Shown: positions 52,136-62,502 of the stretch, piece after piece
Layout of the letters: every line of letters starts with the position of its first letter
Numbering within the stretch: the stretch's first letter is position 1
From: Thermococcus sp.
Lineage (GTDB): Archaea > Methanobacteriota_B > Thermococci > Thermococcales > Thermococcaceae
Length of the DNA: 64,000 nucleotides
Assembly: GCF_027012695.1 (NCBI RefSeq)
Contig: NZ_JALUYR010000047.1
Span: forward strand, 1 to 64,000
Reading direction: 5' to 3'
Notes under the pieces: generated by a model
Databases searched by the model: none
The model's input: the letters and a program-made list of their open reading frames with translations, nothing else
What the model was told of the DNA's origin: nothing
Made by a program: the position numbers and the translations under genes

Positions 52136-52516
52136 ATGGGGGACTACGTCGTTGTTTTGGAGGCTCCGATAATAGTGAGGGACGTTGAGACTGGGGAGGA
52201 TGCAATAAACGTCGCCGTTTCCAAGGTCGCCAAGGCCCTGAACAGGGAAAAGCTCGATTTCGTTCGGGTGGAGATCGGCTACTCCCGGTGTCCTGTCTGC
52301 GGTGCCCACTTTGAGAGTGCCTTTGTAATCGGCTCCGTGGGACTCGTCGGGATGTACCTCACCATAAAGGTCTACAACGCGCAGACGGTGGAGCATGCCG
52401 AGAGGATAGCCAAGGCGGTGATAGGGAAGGCACTTAAGAAAGTCCCCCTCAAGGTCTATGAGATCCATGAGCTGACGGGAGAGGATGAGGGTAACGGTTT
52501 GGAGCTGGATGGATGA
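52136..52516 (+). CDS. DUF555/UPF0212 protein
   Basis: The 126-residue protein starts MGDYVVVLEAPIIVRDVETGEDAINVAVSKVAKALN and contains YSRCPVCGAHFESAFVIG, the CxxC pair of the UPF0212 (DUF555) archaeal family. ATG 52136 follows GAGGTGAGGACC; a start at 52100 would overlap DUF357 and lacks family support. A possible zinc ribbon is the only functional clue. It is followed by CTP synthase after 120 bp. Confidence 0.82.
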   Translation: MGDYVVVLEAPIIVRDVETGEDAINVAVSKVAKALNREKLDFVRVEIGYSRCPVCGAHFESAFVIGSVGLVGMYLTIKVYNAQTVEHAERIAKAVIGKALKKVPLKVYEIHELTGEDEGNGLELDG

Positions 52517-54238
<1,722 letters not shown>

Positions 54239-54241
54239 GGA

Positions 54242-55120
54242 CTAAAAGCTCATTTCCACCCCGATCGAACCTTCCTTTCCCTCTTCGGGTTCATCTCTTT
54301 TTCGGAGCTCCACGTAGAAGGAAACCCCCGCAACCCAGAGGAACTCGTAGAGGAGCGCGTTGAGGGGGGTCTGGAGGAAAGCGGATACGTAGGCCCCAGT
54401 TTTTCCGCTGAAGATCAGCGTCGAAAGAAAGGATAGGGGGGAGGAGGCAACTGAAATCCCCAGAATTCCCGCCCAGACGAGCAGTCCGAAACCAATACTC
54501 TGAAGTACGCTTCCCAGAACAAGGTTGATGGCTTTAAAGGATGCACCGATGTGACCCTTCTCGACGTAAATTGGAACCGCGAGAAGGCTGAGAACCGTGG
54601 CGAGGGCCCCAAGGGGTATCAACAGGATGAAACCGACCACAAGGAGGATGGCACCCGTGGGCAGGGTCATCAGGCCCACGCCGATGGGCACCAGGGCTAC
54701 GCCGATCAGGAGCAGGGCCACAACGGTGTAGAGCAGGTTAACCGCGATAACCCCGGGGGATCTCCTGATGCCCTCCAATATCAGCCCGGATAACCGTATC
54801 TCACCGCCCCTGAGGTGCTCAAGGGCCCCCTTCACGATCCCATACTGGAAGATGGAGCTCAGCACAAAGGCTATGACCATGTAGAGGCCCATATTTTTAA
54901 GGAATTCATGGGGATGTGCCCCTTCCACCCCGGGACTGCCGTAGTGCTCCACCAGGATGTTTCCGGTCACGGATTCGTCTCCACCCGCGGGAAGCCCGGT
55001 CAGGAGGAGCTGGGCCTCGAGGGGTGCCAGGAGGAGTGCCAGGATTAGGGCCAGAAGGTACAGCCGTCTGCTCTCCAGCAGGATGGAGAAGGTGCGCGCG
55101 AATGATTCCACCGCTCCCAT
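54242..55120 (-). CDS. Integral membrane protein, unknown
   Basis: The 292-residue protein has about six membrane segments (LYLLALILALLLAPLEAQLLL, VIAFVLSSIFQYGIVKGALEHL, VIAVNLLYTVVALLLIGVALVP and more) and a charged cytoplasmic tail. Between them is ILEGIRRSPGVIAVNLLY. The arrangement is like the DUF4013/glycerophosphoryl diester membrane-domain proteins common in archaea, but I cannot fix the family. It converges with pyrG three bases away and is divergent from S8e. Confidence 0.65.
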   Translation of the reverse strand: MGAVESFARTFSILLESRRLYLLALILALLLAPLEAQLLLTGLPAGGDESVTGNILVEHYGSPGVEGAHPHEFLKNMGLYMVIAFVLSSIFQYGIVKGALEHLRGGEIRLSGLILEGIRRSPGVIAVNLLYTVVALLLIGVALVPIGVGLMTLPTGAILLVVGFILLIPLGALATVLSLLAVPIYVEKGHIGASFKAINLVLGSVLQSIGFGLLVWAGILGISVASSPLSFLSTLIFSGKTGAYVSAFLQTPLNALLYEFLWVAGVSFYVELRKRDEPEEGKEGSIGVEMSF

Positions 55121-55254
55121 GCCACCACCGGGAGGAGTAAAGCTTCCACCTTTAAAGTCTTTTCCATCCGTCCCTCCCAGAAAAGCTTATAAACGAACCT
55201 CCGAAAGTGGCGATGGGTTGTAAAGGCTGATATCAATCTCATGAGGTGAGAAGA

Positions 55255-55647
55255 ATGGCTATCTGGCAGGGAAGATCACTCAAGAAGCCCTCAGGCGGAA
55301 GGATCATCCTCGCACGGAAGAAGCGGAAGAGGGAGCTCGGAAGGGAGCCTGCGTTTACAAAGGTCGGAGAGGACAGGGAGAAGATGAAACTGATAAGAAC
55401 CCACGGCGGCAACCAGAAAGTCCGCCTGGTTGAGGCCCTCTACGCCAACGTCTTCGATGGCGGGAAGGGTAAGAGGGTCAAGATACTCGGTGTCGTGGAG
55501 AACCCGGCCAACAGGCAGTACGTCAGACGTGATATCATCACAAAGGGCGCCATAATAGAAACCGAGCTCGGGAAGGCCGTGGTAACCAGCAGGCCCGGGC
55601 AGGATGGCGTCGTCAACGCCGTTCTCATAAAGGAAGAGGGCGCCTGA
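55255..55647 (+). CDS. rps8e: Small-subunit ribosomal protein S8e
   Basis: The 130-residue protein starts [32 protein letters not shown], the family opening, and has [19 protein letters not shown] and [26 protein letters not shown]. It binds the 30S subunit. ATG 55255 follows GAGGTGAGAAGA. Confidence 0.97.
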   Translation: MAIWQGRSLKKPSGGRIILARKKRKRELGREPAFTKVGEDREKMKLIRTHGGNQKVRLVEALYANVFDGGKGKRVKILGVVENPANRQYVRRDIITKGAIIETELGKAVVTSRPGQDGVVNAVLIKEEGA

Positions 55648-55686
55648 TTCTCTTTTCCCTTCTTCGAAAATTTGAACCGGGAACAT

Positions 55687-56766
55687 CTAGAGCCCGGACT
55701 CTTCCCGATACCGTTTTAGTTCCCTCTCCATCACCTTCCTCGCCTGCTCCTCGACCATCGGTTTAACGAGTTCGATGACCCTTCTCTTAAGCTCCTCTAG
55801 GCCCTCGCCCGTGGCAGCGGATACCCTGAGGGGTTCCAGACCCTTCGAGCGGAGAAACTCCTCCACCGCTTTCACCTTCTCTTCATCGGCTATATCCACC
55901 TTGTTGAGCACCGCTATGAAGGGGAACTCTCCGAACTCACGGTGGATCTCCTCGAAGAGGTGTATCTGCTCCTCTATCGGGTAGCCGCAGTATTCACTCG
56001 GATCAAAGACGTAAACGATAACGTCCCCCAGGTGCTTCAGGGCGAGTATGGCCTGCCGCTCAACCTCGTTCCTCTCGCTGAGCGGCCTGTCGAGAAGGCC
56101 CGGGGTGTCTATGACCTGATACTTGAGGTGGTGCTCCTCGAACTGGCCGACGTTTATGCCCTTTGTGGTGAAGGGGTAACTAGCGACCTCGGGCTTCGCG
56201 TTGGTTAATGCCCTCAGCAGAGTGCTCTTGCCCACGTTCGGGTGGCCGGCTATGACCACAGTGGGAAGCTCCAGATCGACAACCGGAAGGTCTTTCAGGA
56301 CGTTTCTGGCCTGGTTGAGGTACTCGAGGTCATCGGCGATGCTCTTTATGACGTCCGCAACGCGACCATAAAAGCTCTTCCTGAGCTTTGCGATCTCCTC
56401 CGGGTTTCTGGAGTAACGTATCTTCTCGGCGTAGCGCTGCTCGAGGTTCCTTATCGTCTTAATTGCCCAGTTGACATGAGCCAGGGAGCGATGGAACTGG
56501 TCGCGGTCCACGAGAGTGTCTACCAGCTCGCGGTAGAACTCGGGCAGCTCGGAAACGCCGGGCGTTCGATCGAGGATCTTTTTCAGGTTGTCCCTGACAA
56601 CGCTTGAGACGGTTCTAACGCGGAGCTCTTCCCTCTGTCTGGCCTTTGCCCTCGGTCCACCCCTGGGTGTGGAGGCGGACGCCGCCCTCTCCGCCCGCCT
56701 GAAGGCCTTATCTATGAGTTCGTCAGCGGTAAGAACAGTTGGCATCTTCTCAAAGGGATTCTTCAT
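55687..56766 (-). CDS. NOG1-family GTPase (ribosome biogenesis)
   Basis: The 359-residue protein has a helical N-terminal domain (about 1-165) and then a G domain: P-loop VIAGHPNVGKST (about 171-182), switch VASYPFTTKGINVGQ, DTPGLLDRP, and NKVDIAD. This order is that of NOG1 in archaea and eukaryotes, required for large-subunit assembly. The N-terminal helices contact rRNA in eukaryotic NOG1. It shares no operon; the gene downstream of its stop is the convergent S8e. Confidence 0.92.
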   Translation of the reverse strand: MKNPFEKMPTVLTADELIDKAFRRAERAASASTPRGGPRAKARQREELRVRTVSSVVRDNLKKILDRTPGVSELPEFYRELVDTLVDRDQFHRSLAHVNWAIKTIRNLEQRYAEKIRYSRNPEEIAKLRKSFYGRVADVIKSIADDLEYLNQARNVLKDLPVVDLELPTVVIAGHPNVGKSTLLRALTNAKPEVASYPFTTKGINVGQFEEHHLKYQVIDTPGLLDRPLSERNEVERQAILALKHLGDVIVYVFDPSEYCGYPIEEQIHLFEEIHREFGEFPFIAVLNKVDIADEEKVKAVEEFLRSKGLEPLRVSAATGEGLEELKRRVIELVKPMVEEQARKVMERELKRYREESGL

Positions 56767-56820
56767 GGTCTCACCTGCATCTAGAAAGGGAAAGGGAGTG
56801 CTTAAAAAGTTATTCGGGGG

Positions 56821-57021
56821 TCAGTCGAGGGCCTTGTTTATCTCGTAACCTATCAGTGAGGCCAGCAGGACGATGAAGAACATTATGAGGGTCATCAACT
56901 TGCCGGCTTCCGAGGTACTTGTCAGCCCGGCCAATATCATCAGCAGGAACACCACCACGAGCAGGACCCCAAGCTTCTCGAAGAGTCCCTCATATCTGTT
57001 CAGGACGCTGTTGAAACTCAT
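56821..57021 (-). CDS. Small two-helix membrane protein, unknown
   Basis: The 66-residue protein reads MSFNSVLNRYEGLFEKLGVLLVVVFLLMILAGL with a second helix LIMFFIVLLASLIGYEIN. ATG 57021 follows GGGGTGGGAAG. I do not know the family. It is between the NOG1-like GTPase and the MBL-fold gene, all leftward, with 54 bp of spacer to each side. Confidence 0.6.
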   Translation of the reverse strand: MSFNSVLNRYEGLFEKLGVLLVVVFLLMILAGLTSTSEAGKLMTLIMFFIVLLASLIGYEINKALD

Positions 57022-57078
57022 CTTCCCACCCCCTTTGTTTTCTAAACTAGAATGGTGCGGAGATATAAAAAAGTATCG

Positions 57079-57885
57079 CTAGATTTCGAATGACCTGCCG
57101 ACGTGAAGCAATCCCATCCCATCCCCCAATCGGGATTTCAGGTATGCGTAGGAATCCACACCGGTGCAGTGACCTGCGTAGATTTTCCCGGCGGGGGGGT
57201 TGTTCACGATGTCATCGAGGAGTTCTCGGCCCACCCCCAGCAGGTGGAGGCCTCCCATCAGGACCCCAACTGGTCTGTCTAGAAGGTTCCGGGCATGCTG
57301 GACGATGTTCAGAACTCCCGAGTGGCCGCAGCCGGTTATCACGACACTTTCCTCACCGGAATCAATGATCAAGGCCACGTCATCGGGGACTGTGTCCCTC
57401 ACGAGGTTTCCATTCTCCTCAATGTACCCAACGGCCCGGTCCCAGGTGCGTCTCGGTATCTCTCCGGAGCTCCAGATACCCGGGGCGAACTCGAAGGGCT
57501 CCCTCTTCAGTACGAACCTCGCTCCAGCGTCTTCCAGTTCCTCCCTGGTGAAGGGCATTCCGATGTTCCTCCTGAAGGGTTTGATAGCTATCCTGTGCCT
57601 GAAGATTTCCGGGTGTGCGATGACCTCCACGGGATTTCTCCTCGCCTCTAGGAGGGCCTTCAGTCCACCTGTGTGATCGTAGTGACCGTGGGTGAGAAAG
57701 ACATAATCGATCTCCCCTGGGGAGACCCCGAGCTTCTCCATGTTGCCCAGCAAAACCTCACCGTCCGCCCCGGTGTCAACGAGGACTCCCGTTCCATCAA
57801 CCTCAACGAAGACCGAGAAACCGTGGGCACCGAGGGGACCCTTTCTGTATCCGGCGTGGTTGTCGTAGATAACGGTGACCCTCAT
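57079..57885 (-). CDS. MBL-fold metallohydrolase, DHPPS-like
   Basis: The 268-residue protein starts MRVTVIYDNHAGYRKG and has the zinc motif FLTHGHYDHTGGLKAL (HxHxDH), VVITGCGHSGVLNI, and a final histidine in IYAGHCTGVD. FSVFVEVDGTGVLVDTGADGEVL precedes. This fits the group of 7,8-dihydropterin-6-yl-methyl-4-aminobenzene 5'-phosphate synthase in archaeal methanopterin-like pathways, though many relatives have other roles. ATG 57885 is the third of three in-frame starts (GTG, ATG, ATG); the ribosome site GGGGTGA supports it. Confidence 0.8.
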   Translation of the reverse strand: MRVTVIYDNHAGYRKGPLGAHGFSVFVEVDGTGVLVDTGADGEVLLGNMEKLGVSPGEIDYVFLTHGHYDHTGGLKALLEARRNPVEVIAHPEIFRHRIAIKPFRRNIGMPFTREELEDAGARFVLKREPFEFAPGIWSSGEIPRRTWDRAVGYIEENGNLVRDTVPDDVALIIDSGEESVVITGCGHSGVLNIVQHARNLLDRPVGVLMGGLHLLGVGRELLDDIVNNPPAGKIYAGHCTGVDSYAYLKSRLGDGMGLLHVGRSFEI

Positions 57886-57940
57886 CATCACCCCTCGAAA
57901 GGTTTATCTTTTCCAGGTTTAAATCCCTTTGTGATCGGCC

Positions 57941-58750
57941 ATGGTGGTCCCCTCAGACTACCTGTCATCCCTGACATCTGGTGCGATCCTGGGGTTCGTG
58001 TCCTGGTTCCCCGTGGGACCGGGCGGAAGGGCGGTGACATCCCTGCTGGAAGCCCTGGCCCCCGGTTACTCCAGCTACGTTGTTCCCGCTTACCTGGGGA
58101 TCGTCTTCTCCCTCATCTTCCATCTCCGGGACTGGATAGCCCGGGCGGTTCAGGGTGTTCTTACCGGTAGATCTGGATCCGAGGTAAGGTACTTTCTCTA
58201 CGCCTCTGCCTTCACAGTTCTCGTGGGCTATCCGATTATCCGGGGACTGGAGACTGTTCTGAACCCCGGGAGCTCGGACCTTCTGAACGCGGCGGTGGGG
58301 GCCGTCTTAGTAATCACAGGTGTTTTCGGCGGAAGGGTCATGTCCCTACTGGCCGGTGTCGAGGACCGTCTCAGGGAGGATCCGGATGAGCCCACCTTTC
58401 TCGACTCCCTCATCTCGGGGTTGCTCCAGGGCCTCTCCTTTGTCGGGGACGTCTCTCGAAGCGGCCTGGTGCTACTCGGCCTATCCGGAACTGGCATTGA
58501 TGTGGAGAGGGCCCTGGAACTCAGCTTCCTGATAGCACCAACCTACCTCGTGATGAAGCTCGTCTCCCTTGGCCGGTGGGAGCCGGGGCTTGGGGTTACC
58601 CTTCTCTTTGCCGCGTTTCTCTCCTCCTTCGCCGTCAGCCTGCTCACCATCAGGCTTCTTCTCAGGGGGGCCAGAGCACTGGGGAGGGGCTTCCTCGTAC
58701 CGTACGGTTCAGTGGCGATAGTCTTCTATCTGATGGGGGTGATGATGTGA
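57941..58750 (+). CDS. Divergent UppP/BacA-like membrane protein
   Basis: The 269-residue protein has about eight membrane segments in the two-repeat form of undecaprenyl-diphosphate phosphatase. The usual motifs are altered: the first, normally ExxxExxPxSSxGH, appears as SWFPVGPGGRAV, with both catalytic glutamates missing; the second, PGxSRSG, appears as GDVSRSG with the Arg kept. The enzyme is therefore probably not an ordinary phosphatase; a lipid carrier or flippase role is possible. The mRNA seems leaderless (GGTTTAAATCCC about 25 bp upstream). Its stop overlaps the next start. Confidence 0.72.
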   Translation: MVVPSDYLSSLTSGAILGFVSWFPVGPGGRAVTSLLEALAPGYSSYVVPAYLGIVFSLIFHLRDWIARAVQGVLTGRSGSEVRYFLYASAFTVLVGYPIIRGLETVLNPGSSDLLNAAVGAVLVITGVFGGRVMSLLAGVEDRLREDPDEPTFLDSLISGLLQGLSFVGDVSRSGLVLLGLSGTGIDVERALELSFLIAPTYLVMKLVSLGRWEPGLGVTLLFAAFLSSFAVSLLTIRLLLRGARALGRGFLVPYGSVAIVFYLMGVMM

Positions 58751-60006
58751 AGGGTGTAATACTGGCTGCCGGGAGGGGCGAGCGACTCCGTCCCCTCACT
58801 GACGACCGGCCGAAGGTCATAGTGAAGGTTGCGAACAGGCCGATAATCGAGTACGTCATGGAGAACCTGGACCCCTTCGTGGACGAGTTCATAGTGGTGG
58901 TCCGCTACGAAAAGGAGAGGCTGATGAAAGCACTTGGAGACGAGTTTGGGGGCAAGCCAATAACCTACGTCGAGCAGCTTCCCGGAGAGGGAACCGCCAA
59001 GGCCATCGAGTCTACCAGAGACCTCATAGGGAATGAGGAGTTTATAGCAGTCAACGGCGACATCTACTTCGAGGAAGAGGCCGTGAGGGCACTGATAGCC
59101 ACCTTCAGAAGGGAGAACGCGGACGCGGCACTCGTTGTCAAGCACTTCGGGGATTTAAGCCATTTCGGCAGGATAGAGGTGAAGGGAAACCTCGTTAGAG
59201 CGGTCCTCGAAAAGCCGGGAAAGGTTCCAGGCTACGCAAACCTTGGAATCTACGCCTTCAAGCCGGATGTGTTTGATTTCATATCCCGGACCCAGCTCAG
59301 CAAGAGGGGCGAGTATGAAATCACCGACACGCTGAACCTCATGATCGAAGCGGGGAAGAAGGTTGCCTATGCCGTTTACGACGGCTACTGGAATGACATA
59401 GGAAGGCCCTGGAACATGCTGGAGCTGAACGAATACCTCCTCAAAACCAAGCTGAAGCACGACGTCAGGGGAGAGGTGGAGCCTGGGGCGGTGCTCATCC
59501 CCCCCGTCGAGGTCGGTGAGGGAACCGTGATAAGGAGCGGCGCCTACATAATCGGCCCCGTCAAGATCGGCAAAAACTCCCGTATAGGGCCGAACTGCTT
59601 CATAAGGCCCCACACGAGCATAGGCGACAACTGCCACGTTGGAAACGCCGTCGAGGTGAAGAACTCCATCATAATGGACAACAGCAACGCGCCGCACCTC
59701 AACTACGTGGGCGACTCGATAATCGGCGAGAACTCCAACCTCGGGGCAGGAACCATAACTGCGAACCTGAGGCATGACCGGGGCAACATCAGGGTAGAGA
59801 TCAAAGGAAAGCTGGAGGACAGCGGCAGACACAAGCTCGGGGCCATAATAGGCCATGGAGTTAAGACGGGCATAAACGTGAGCATCTACCCCGGCAGGAA
59901 GATAGGGAGCGGCTCCTTCATAGGGCCTGGCGCGATAGTGGACAGGAACGTCCCTCCAAGGAGCCTCCTCATCGTTAAACAGGAGAAGGAGGTCCGGAGG
60001 CTTTGA
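58747..60006 (+). CDS. Bifunctional sugar-1-phosphate nucleotidylyltransferase/acetyltransferase (GlmU/ST0452-like)
   Basis: The 419-residue protein starts at GTG 58747 with KGVILAAGRGERLRPLTDDRPKVIVKVANRPIIEYV, a nucleotidyltransferase. After about residue 250 it has left-handed beta-helix hexapeptide repeats (VIRSGAYIIGPVKIGKNSRI, VKNSIIMDNSNAPHLNYVGDSIIGEN). The NAPHLNYVGDSIIGENSNLGAGT part is typical of the acetyltransferase half of GlmU-like enzymes. The likely product is UDP-GlcNAc or a dTDP/UDP-sugar. The start overlaps the previous stop, linking it to the UppP-like gene. Confidence 0.9.
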   Translation: MKGVILAAGRGERLRPLTDDRPKVIVKVANRPIIEYVMENLDPFVDEFIVVVRYEKERLMKALGDEFGGKPITYVEQLPGEGTAKAIESTRDLIGNEEFIAVNGDIYFEEEAVRALIATFRRENADAALVVKHFGDLSHFGRIEVKGNLVRAVLEKPGKVPGYANLGIYAFKPDVFDFISRTQLSKRGEYEITDTLNLMIEAGKKVAYAVYDGYWNDIGRPWNMLELNEYLLKTKLKHDVRGEVEPGAVLIPPVEVGEGTVIRSGAYIIGPVKIGKNSRIGPNCFIRPHTSIGDNCHVGNAVEVKNSIIMDNSNAPHLNYVGDSIIGENSNLGAGTITANLRHDRGNIRVEIKGKLEDSGRHKLGAIIGHGVKTGINVSIYPGRKIGSGSFIGPGAIVDRNVPPRSLLIVKQEKEVRRL

Positions 60007-61127
60007 ACGGTATCTATCTCCTCAACGTGCTCTCCCGCTGGATACTCCTTGGTGTGGCCTCCTACAAGGCATACCGTGAGAGGAGCATGGGCTGGGTACT
60101 CCTTTCAATGGCTTTCCTCCTGGCGGCAGTGGATCCTGAGAGGGTCCTCCTGGAACCCCTGGGTCTCAAACTCGATCCCGAGGTTTCCCGGGTTCTCGAC
60201 CTTGTGGGAACTGCCCTGGAAGGGACCCTCCTGATAGTGGCGGGGGGCTACATAAATCCGACGGGTTCCCCCCTGCAAAACACTGCCATCGGCCTTTTTC
60301 TCGGTGTTCTGGCCTACATCTGGATTGTTGTTACCAGTGTCGTGGGGTCAGGGGTGGGCTTCACCGTTAGGACCTTCTTCCCCTCCCTCCTGTACGCGGG
60401 TAGCTACATATACGTGGGAATGCTCCTCTATAGATACGTGGTTTCGAGGGGTGTCCAGCTCCTCCTTCCCGCGGGGATGGTACTGCTCGGAATTCTCAAC
60501 GCCACATACCCAATAACGGCCCGGTGGGAATGGTTCCTTCCCTACGGCTTCCTCATGGGAACACTTTTCAGAATAGCGATGGCGATAGGTGCTCTTGACT
60601 TCGCTTTCTGGCCCCTCCTGGTCTCCAGCGTCAGGACATTTCCCCCATACTCCCCGGTGGTTTCGGTCTTCCCGACGTTTGAGGATTTTCTCGAGCACAT
60701 CGGCGATCTGCGTCGAATTCCCAATCTCCTCCTCGTGACTAGGCGTGACGTAGGATCCCTGAAGAGTGTCCTTCATCCAAACGCGCTCGTTTTCTGGGTG
60801 ACGAGGGTAAAGGAGGGGGATATCTCCGACTCGCCGAGGATCTACGCCATAAGCCCGACTAAAATAGATATACTCACCCACCTCATTGCCGGGGCCGTGG
60901 ACAGAAACTACAACTTCGTGGTGATTGACGGCGTTGAGTATCTCATCCTTGAGAACGGCTTCGAAAGAACCCTCAAGTTCCTCCTCAACATCAAGGACAG
61001 GGTTCTCCTCAGGGGCGGGCGGATGGTTCTCATAGTTGATCCGGACGCTCTGGAGAGGCACCAGTGGAGAATAATAGAGGCGGAGTTTAGGGGGAGGGGC
61101 CTCACCAGAGGCCCATTTTCTCGATGA
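60003..61127 (+). CDS. Membrane protein with C-terminal DUF835 domain
   Basis: The 374-residue protein starts at TTG 60003, overlapping the previous stop. About seven membrane segments fill residues 1-225. The cytoplasmic C-terminus has NYNFVVIDGVEYLILENGFERTLKFLLNIKDRVLLRGGRMVLIVDPDAL, the DUF835 domain of archaeal proteins thought to act in signalling. The membrane part could sense an envelope signal. Its last 26 bases overlap the 3' end of the convergent CBS gene (61102-61127). Confidence 0.82.
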   Translation: MNGIYLLNVLSRWILLGVASYKAYRERSMGWVLLSMAFLLAAVDPERVLLEPLGLKLDPEVSRVLDLVGTALEGTLLIVAGGYINPTGSPLQNTAIGLFLGVLAYIWIVVTSVVGSGVGFTVRTFFPSLLYAGSYIYVGMLLYRYVVSRGVQLLLPAGMVLLGILNATYPITARWEWFLPYGFLMGTLFRIAMAIGALDFAFWPLLVSSVRTFPPYSPVVSVFPTFEDFLEHIGDLRRIPNLLLVTRRDVGSLKSVLHPNALVFWVTRVKEGDISDSPRIYAISPTKIDILTHLIAGAVDRNYNFVVIDGVEYLILENGFERTLKFLLNIKDRVLLRGGRMVLIVDPDALERHQWRIIEAEFRGRGLTRGPFSR

Positions 61128-62277
61128 AGCGCTTGTAGTATCTCGTGTCCTTTTCGAGCTCCGCCTTCTGGAGTATCTGGCGTTCTATTGCCCTCAGCGC
61201 ATCGTGAACTGCCTGTATGGCGCCCCACGTTTCACCCGTGGCCACGAAGACGCCCCTGTCGGTCACTACGCGCATCCTGGCCTGGTAGAGGTGCACTCCG
61301 CGGAACTTCTCCGGGAAGCGCCTTATGTGGAGGTAGATTATTCCCTCCTGACCGAGCAGATCCTCATAGCCGTCAACGAAGCGCCTTATGTCTTCGATTA
61401 TTCTCTCCCTTGTGAAGTCGCTGAGAATGTCCGCATCACCGCCGAGCTGGAGGTAGAAGCGCGCCTCCTTCTCGACCATCCTCGATATCGGCAGGAGCAG
61501 GTCCTTTACGGTGAGGACTCCAACGACCTTGTCGTTCTCGTTGGTCACGATGAGACCGTCTATGTCGTTCTCCATCATTATCTGGACGGCTTCCTTTACC
61601 CTGGTGTCGGGGCGGACGGTGATGACACCCCTTATCATTACATCGCGGAGCGGCATGCTGAAGGGTGGTATCTTCTCTCCAGCGACCTCACCGGCCTGCG
61701 CCCTGAAGCGCGGTTTGATGAACCTTATGATGAGATCATGGAGAGTGACGAGCCCCTCGAGCTTGCCCTCCTCGTTCACTATGGGTATTCTCGATATGGC
61801 GTGGTCGCGCATTGTGGCGAAGGCCTTGGCGACGGTGTCGTCCGGCTTGAGGGTGATGACCTCCCTCGTCATGAACTCCTCGACCTGTTTATTACCGAAG
61901 TCGCCCTCCGCGACCCTCTTTAGGAGCTCCAGGTCGCTTATAACCCCGATTATTTCAGCCTTACTCTCCCCGACGGGGAGAGAGCGCAGGTCGACCTCCA
62001 TCATGAGCTTGGCGGCCTTGCTGAGGTCGTCGTCCGGTTTTACCACGGGTGCGGGCTTGTAAACGTCCCTCACCTTGGCCCGGGTCGGGTCCCATTTCAG
62101 GTGGGAGCGAATTATAAGGTCCTGGGTCAGGACTCCCTTGTACAGGTTCCCGTCGAAGACAAGAATCAGGTCGGGGTCTTCCTTTTCAAAAATCCCGATC
62201 GCCTCAGAAAGCGGGGCATCTATGTCTATCTTCTGGAACTTGTCCGTCATGACTTCCTGCACGGTAATACCGACCAT
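61102..62277 (-). CDS. Four-CBS protein with C-terminal HPF/RaiA-like domain
   Basis: The 391-residue protein has four CBS domains in about residues 1-275 (MVGITVQEVMTDKFQKIDID, VEEFMTREVITLKPDDTV, LRDVMIRGVITVRPDTRV and the one between them). The last 110 residues (FTRERIIEDIRRFVDGYEDLL, YLHIRRFPEKF, YQARMRVVTDRGVFVATGETWG, AVHDALRAIERQIL) have the beta-alpha-beta pattern and TDRGVFVA of ribosome hibernation factor HPF/RaiA. CBS pairs bind adenine nucleotides, so the protein may couple energy state to ribosome storage; this is inference. GAGGAGGTGACGGC precedes the ATG, TATA-like GGTTTAAATCC lies upstream. Confidence 0.75.
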   Translation of the reverse strand: MVGITVQEVMTDKFQKIDIDAPLSEAIGIFEKEDPDLILVFDGNLYKGVLTQDLIIRSHLKWDPTRAKVRDVYKPAPVVKPDDDLSKAAKLMMEVDLRSLPVGESKAEIIGVISDLELLKRVAEGDFGNKQVEEFMTREVITLKPDDTVAKAFATMRDHAISRIPIVNEEGKLEGLVTLHDLIIRFIKPRFRAQAGEVAGEKIPPFSMPLRDVMIRGVITVRPDTRVKEAVQIMMENDIDGLIVTNENDKVVGVLTVKDLLLPISRMVEKEARFYLQLGGDADILSDFTRERIIEDIRRFVDGYEDLLGQEGIIYLHIRRFPEKFRGVHLYQARMRVVTDRGVFVATGETWGAIQAVHDALRAIERQILQKAELEKDTRYYKRFIEKMGLW

Positions 62278-62364
62278 GCCGTCACCTCCTCAACGTTTGT
62301 TCCTACGGCACCGGAGGATTTAAACCTTTTCAGGGGTCCGGCGCTTTTTAGTTACCAGAACTTA

Positions 62365-62389
62365 ATAAATCTTTCGCGGAAAGATTTAT
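62365..62389. promoter_or_regulatory. 25-bp palindrome over the tRNA-Ser TATA box
   Basis: Arms ATAAATCTTTC (62365-62375) and GAAAGATTTAT (62379-62389) are exactly complementary about a GCG centre. The right arm is part of the TATA region GATTTATAAG (62384-62393), which is about 27-30 bp before the tRNA. A protein binding the dyad would compete with TATA-binding protein. Confidence 0.5.
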
Positions 62390-62416
62390 AAGACCGGAGC
62401 CGGAACTCAGAAACGC

Positions 62417-62502
62417 GCCGGGGTAGCCTAGCCTGGGAAGGCGCGGGACTCGAGATCCCGTGGGCTCCGCCCACCAGGGTTCAAATCCCTGCCCCGGCGC
62501 CA
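62417..62502 (+). tRNA. tRNA-Ser (CGA)
   Basis: GCCGGGG pairs with CCCCGGC; the anticodon arm CGGGA-CTCGAGA-TCCCG gives CGA; a long variable arm (TGGGC-TCC-GCCCA) marks class II. CCA is encoded. The nuclease gene that follows on the other strand ends inside the T arm (62481), so the tRNA's 3' part is shared by both. Confidence 0.96.
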
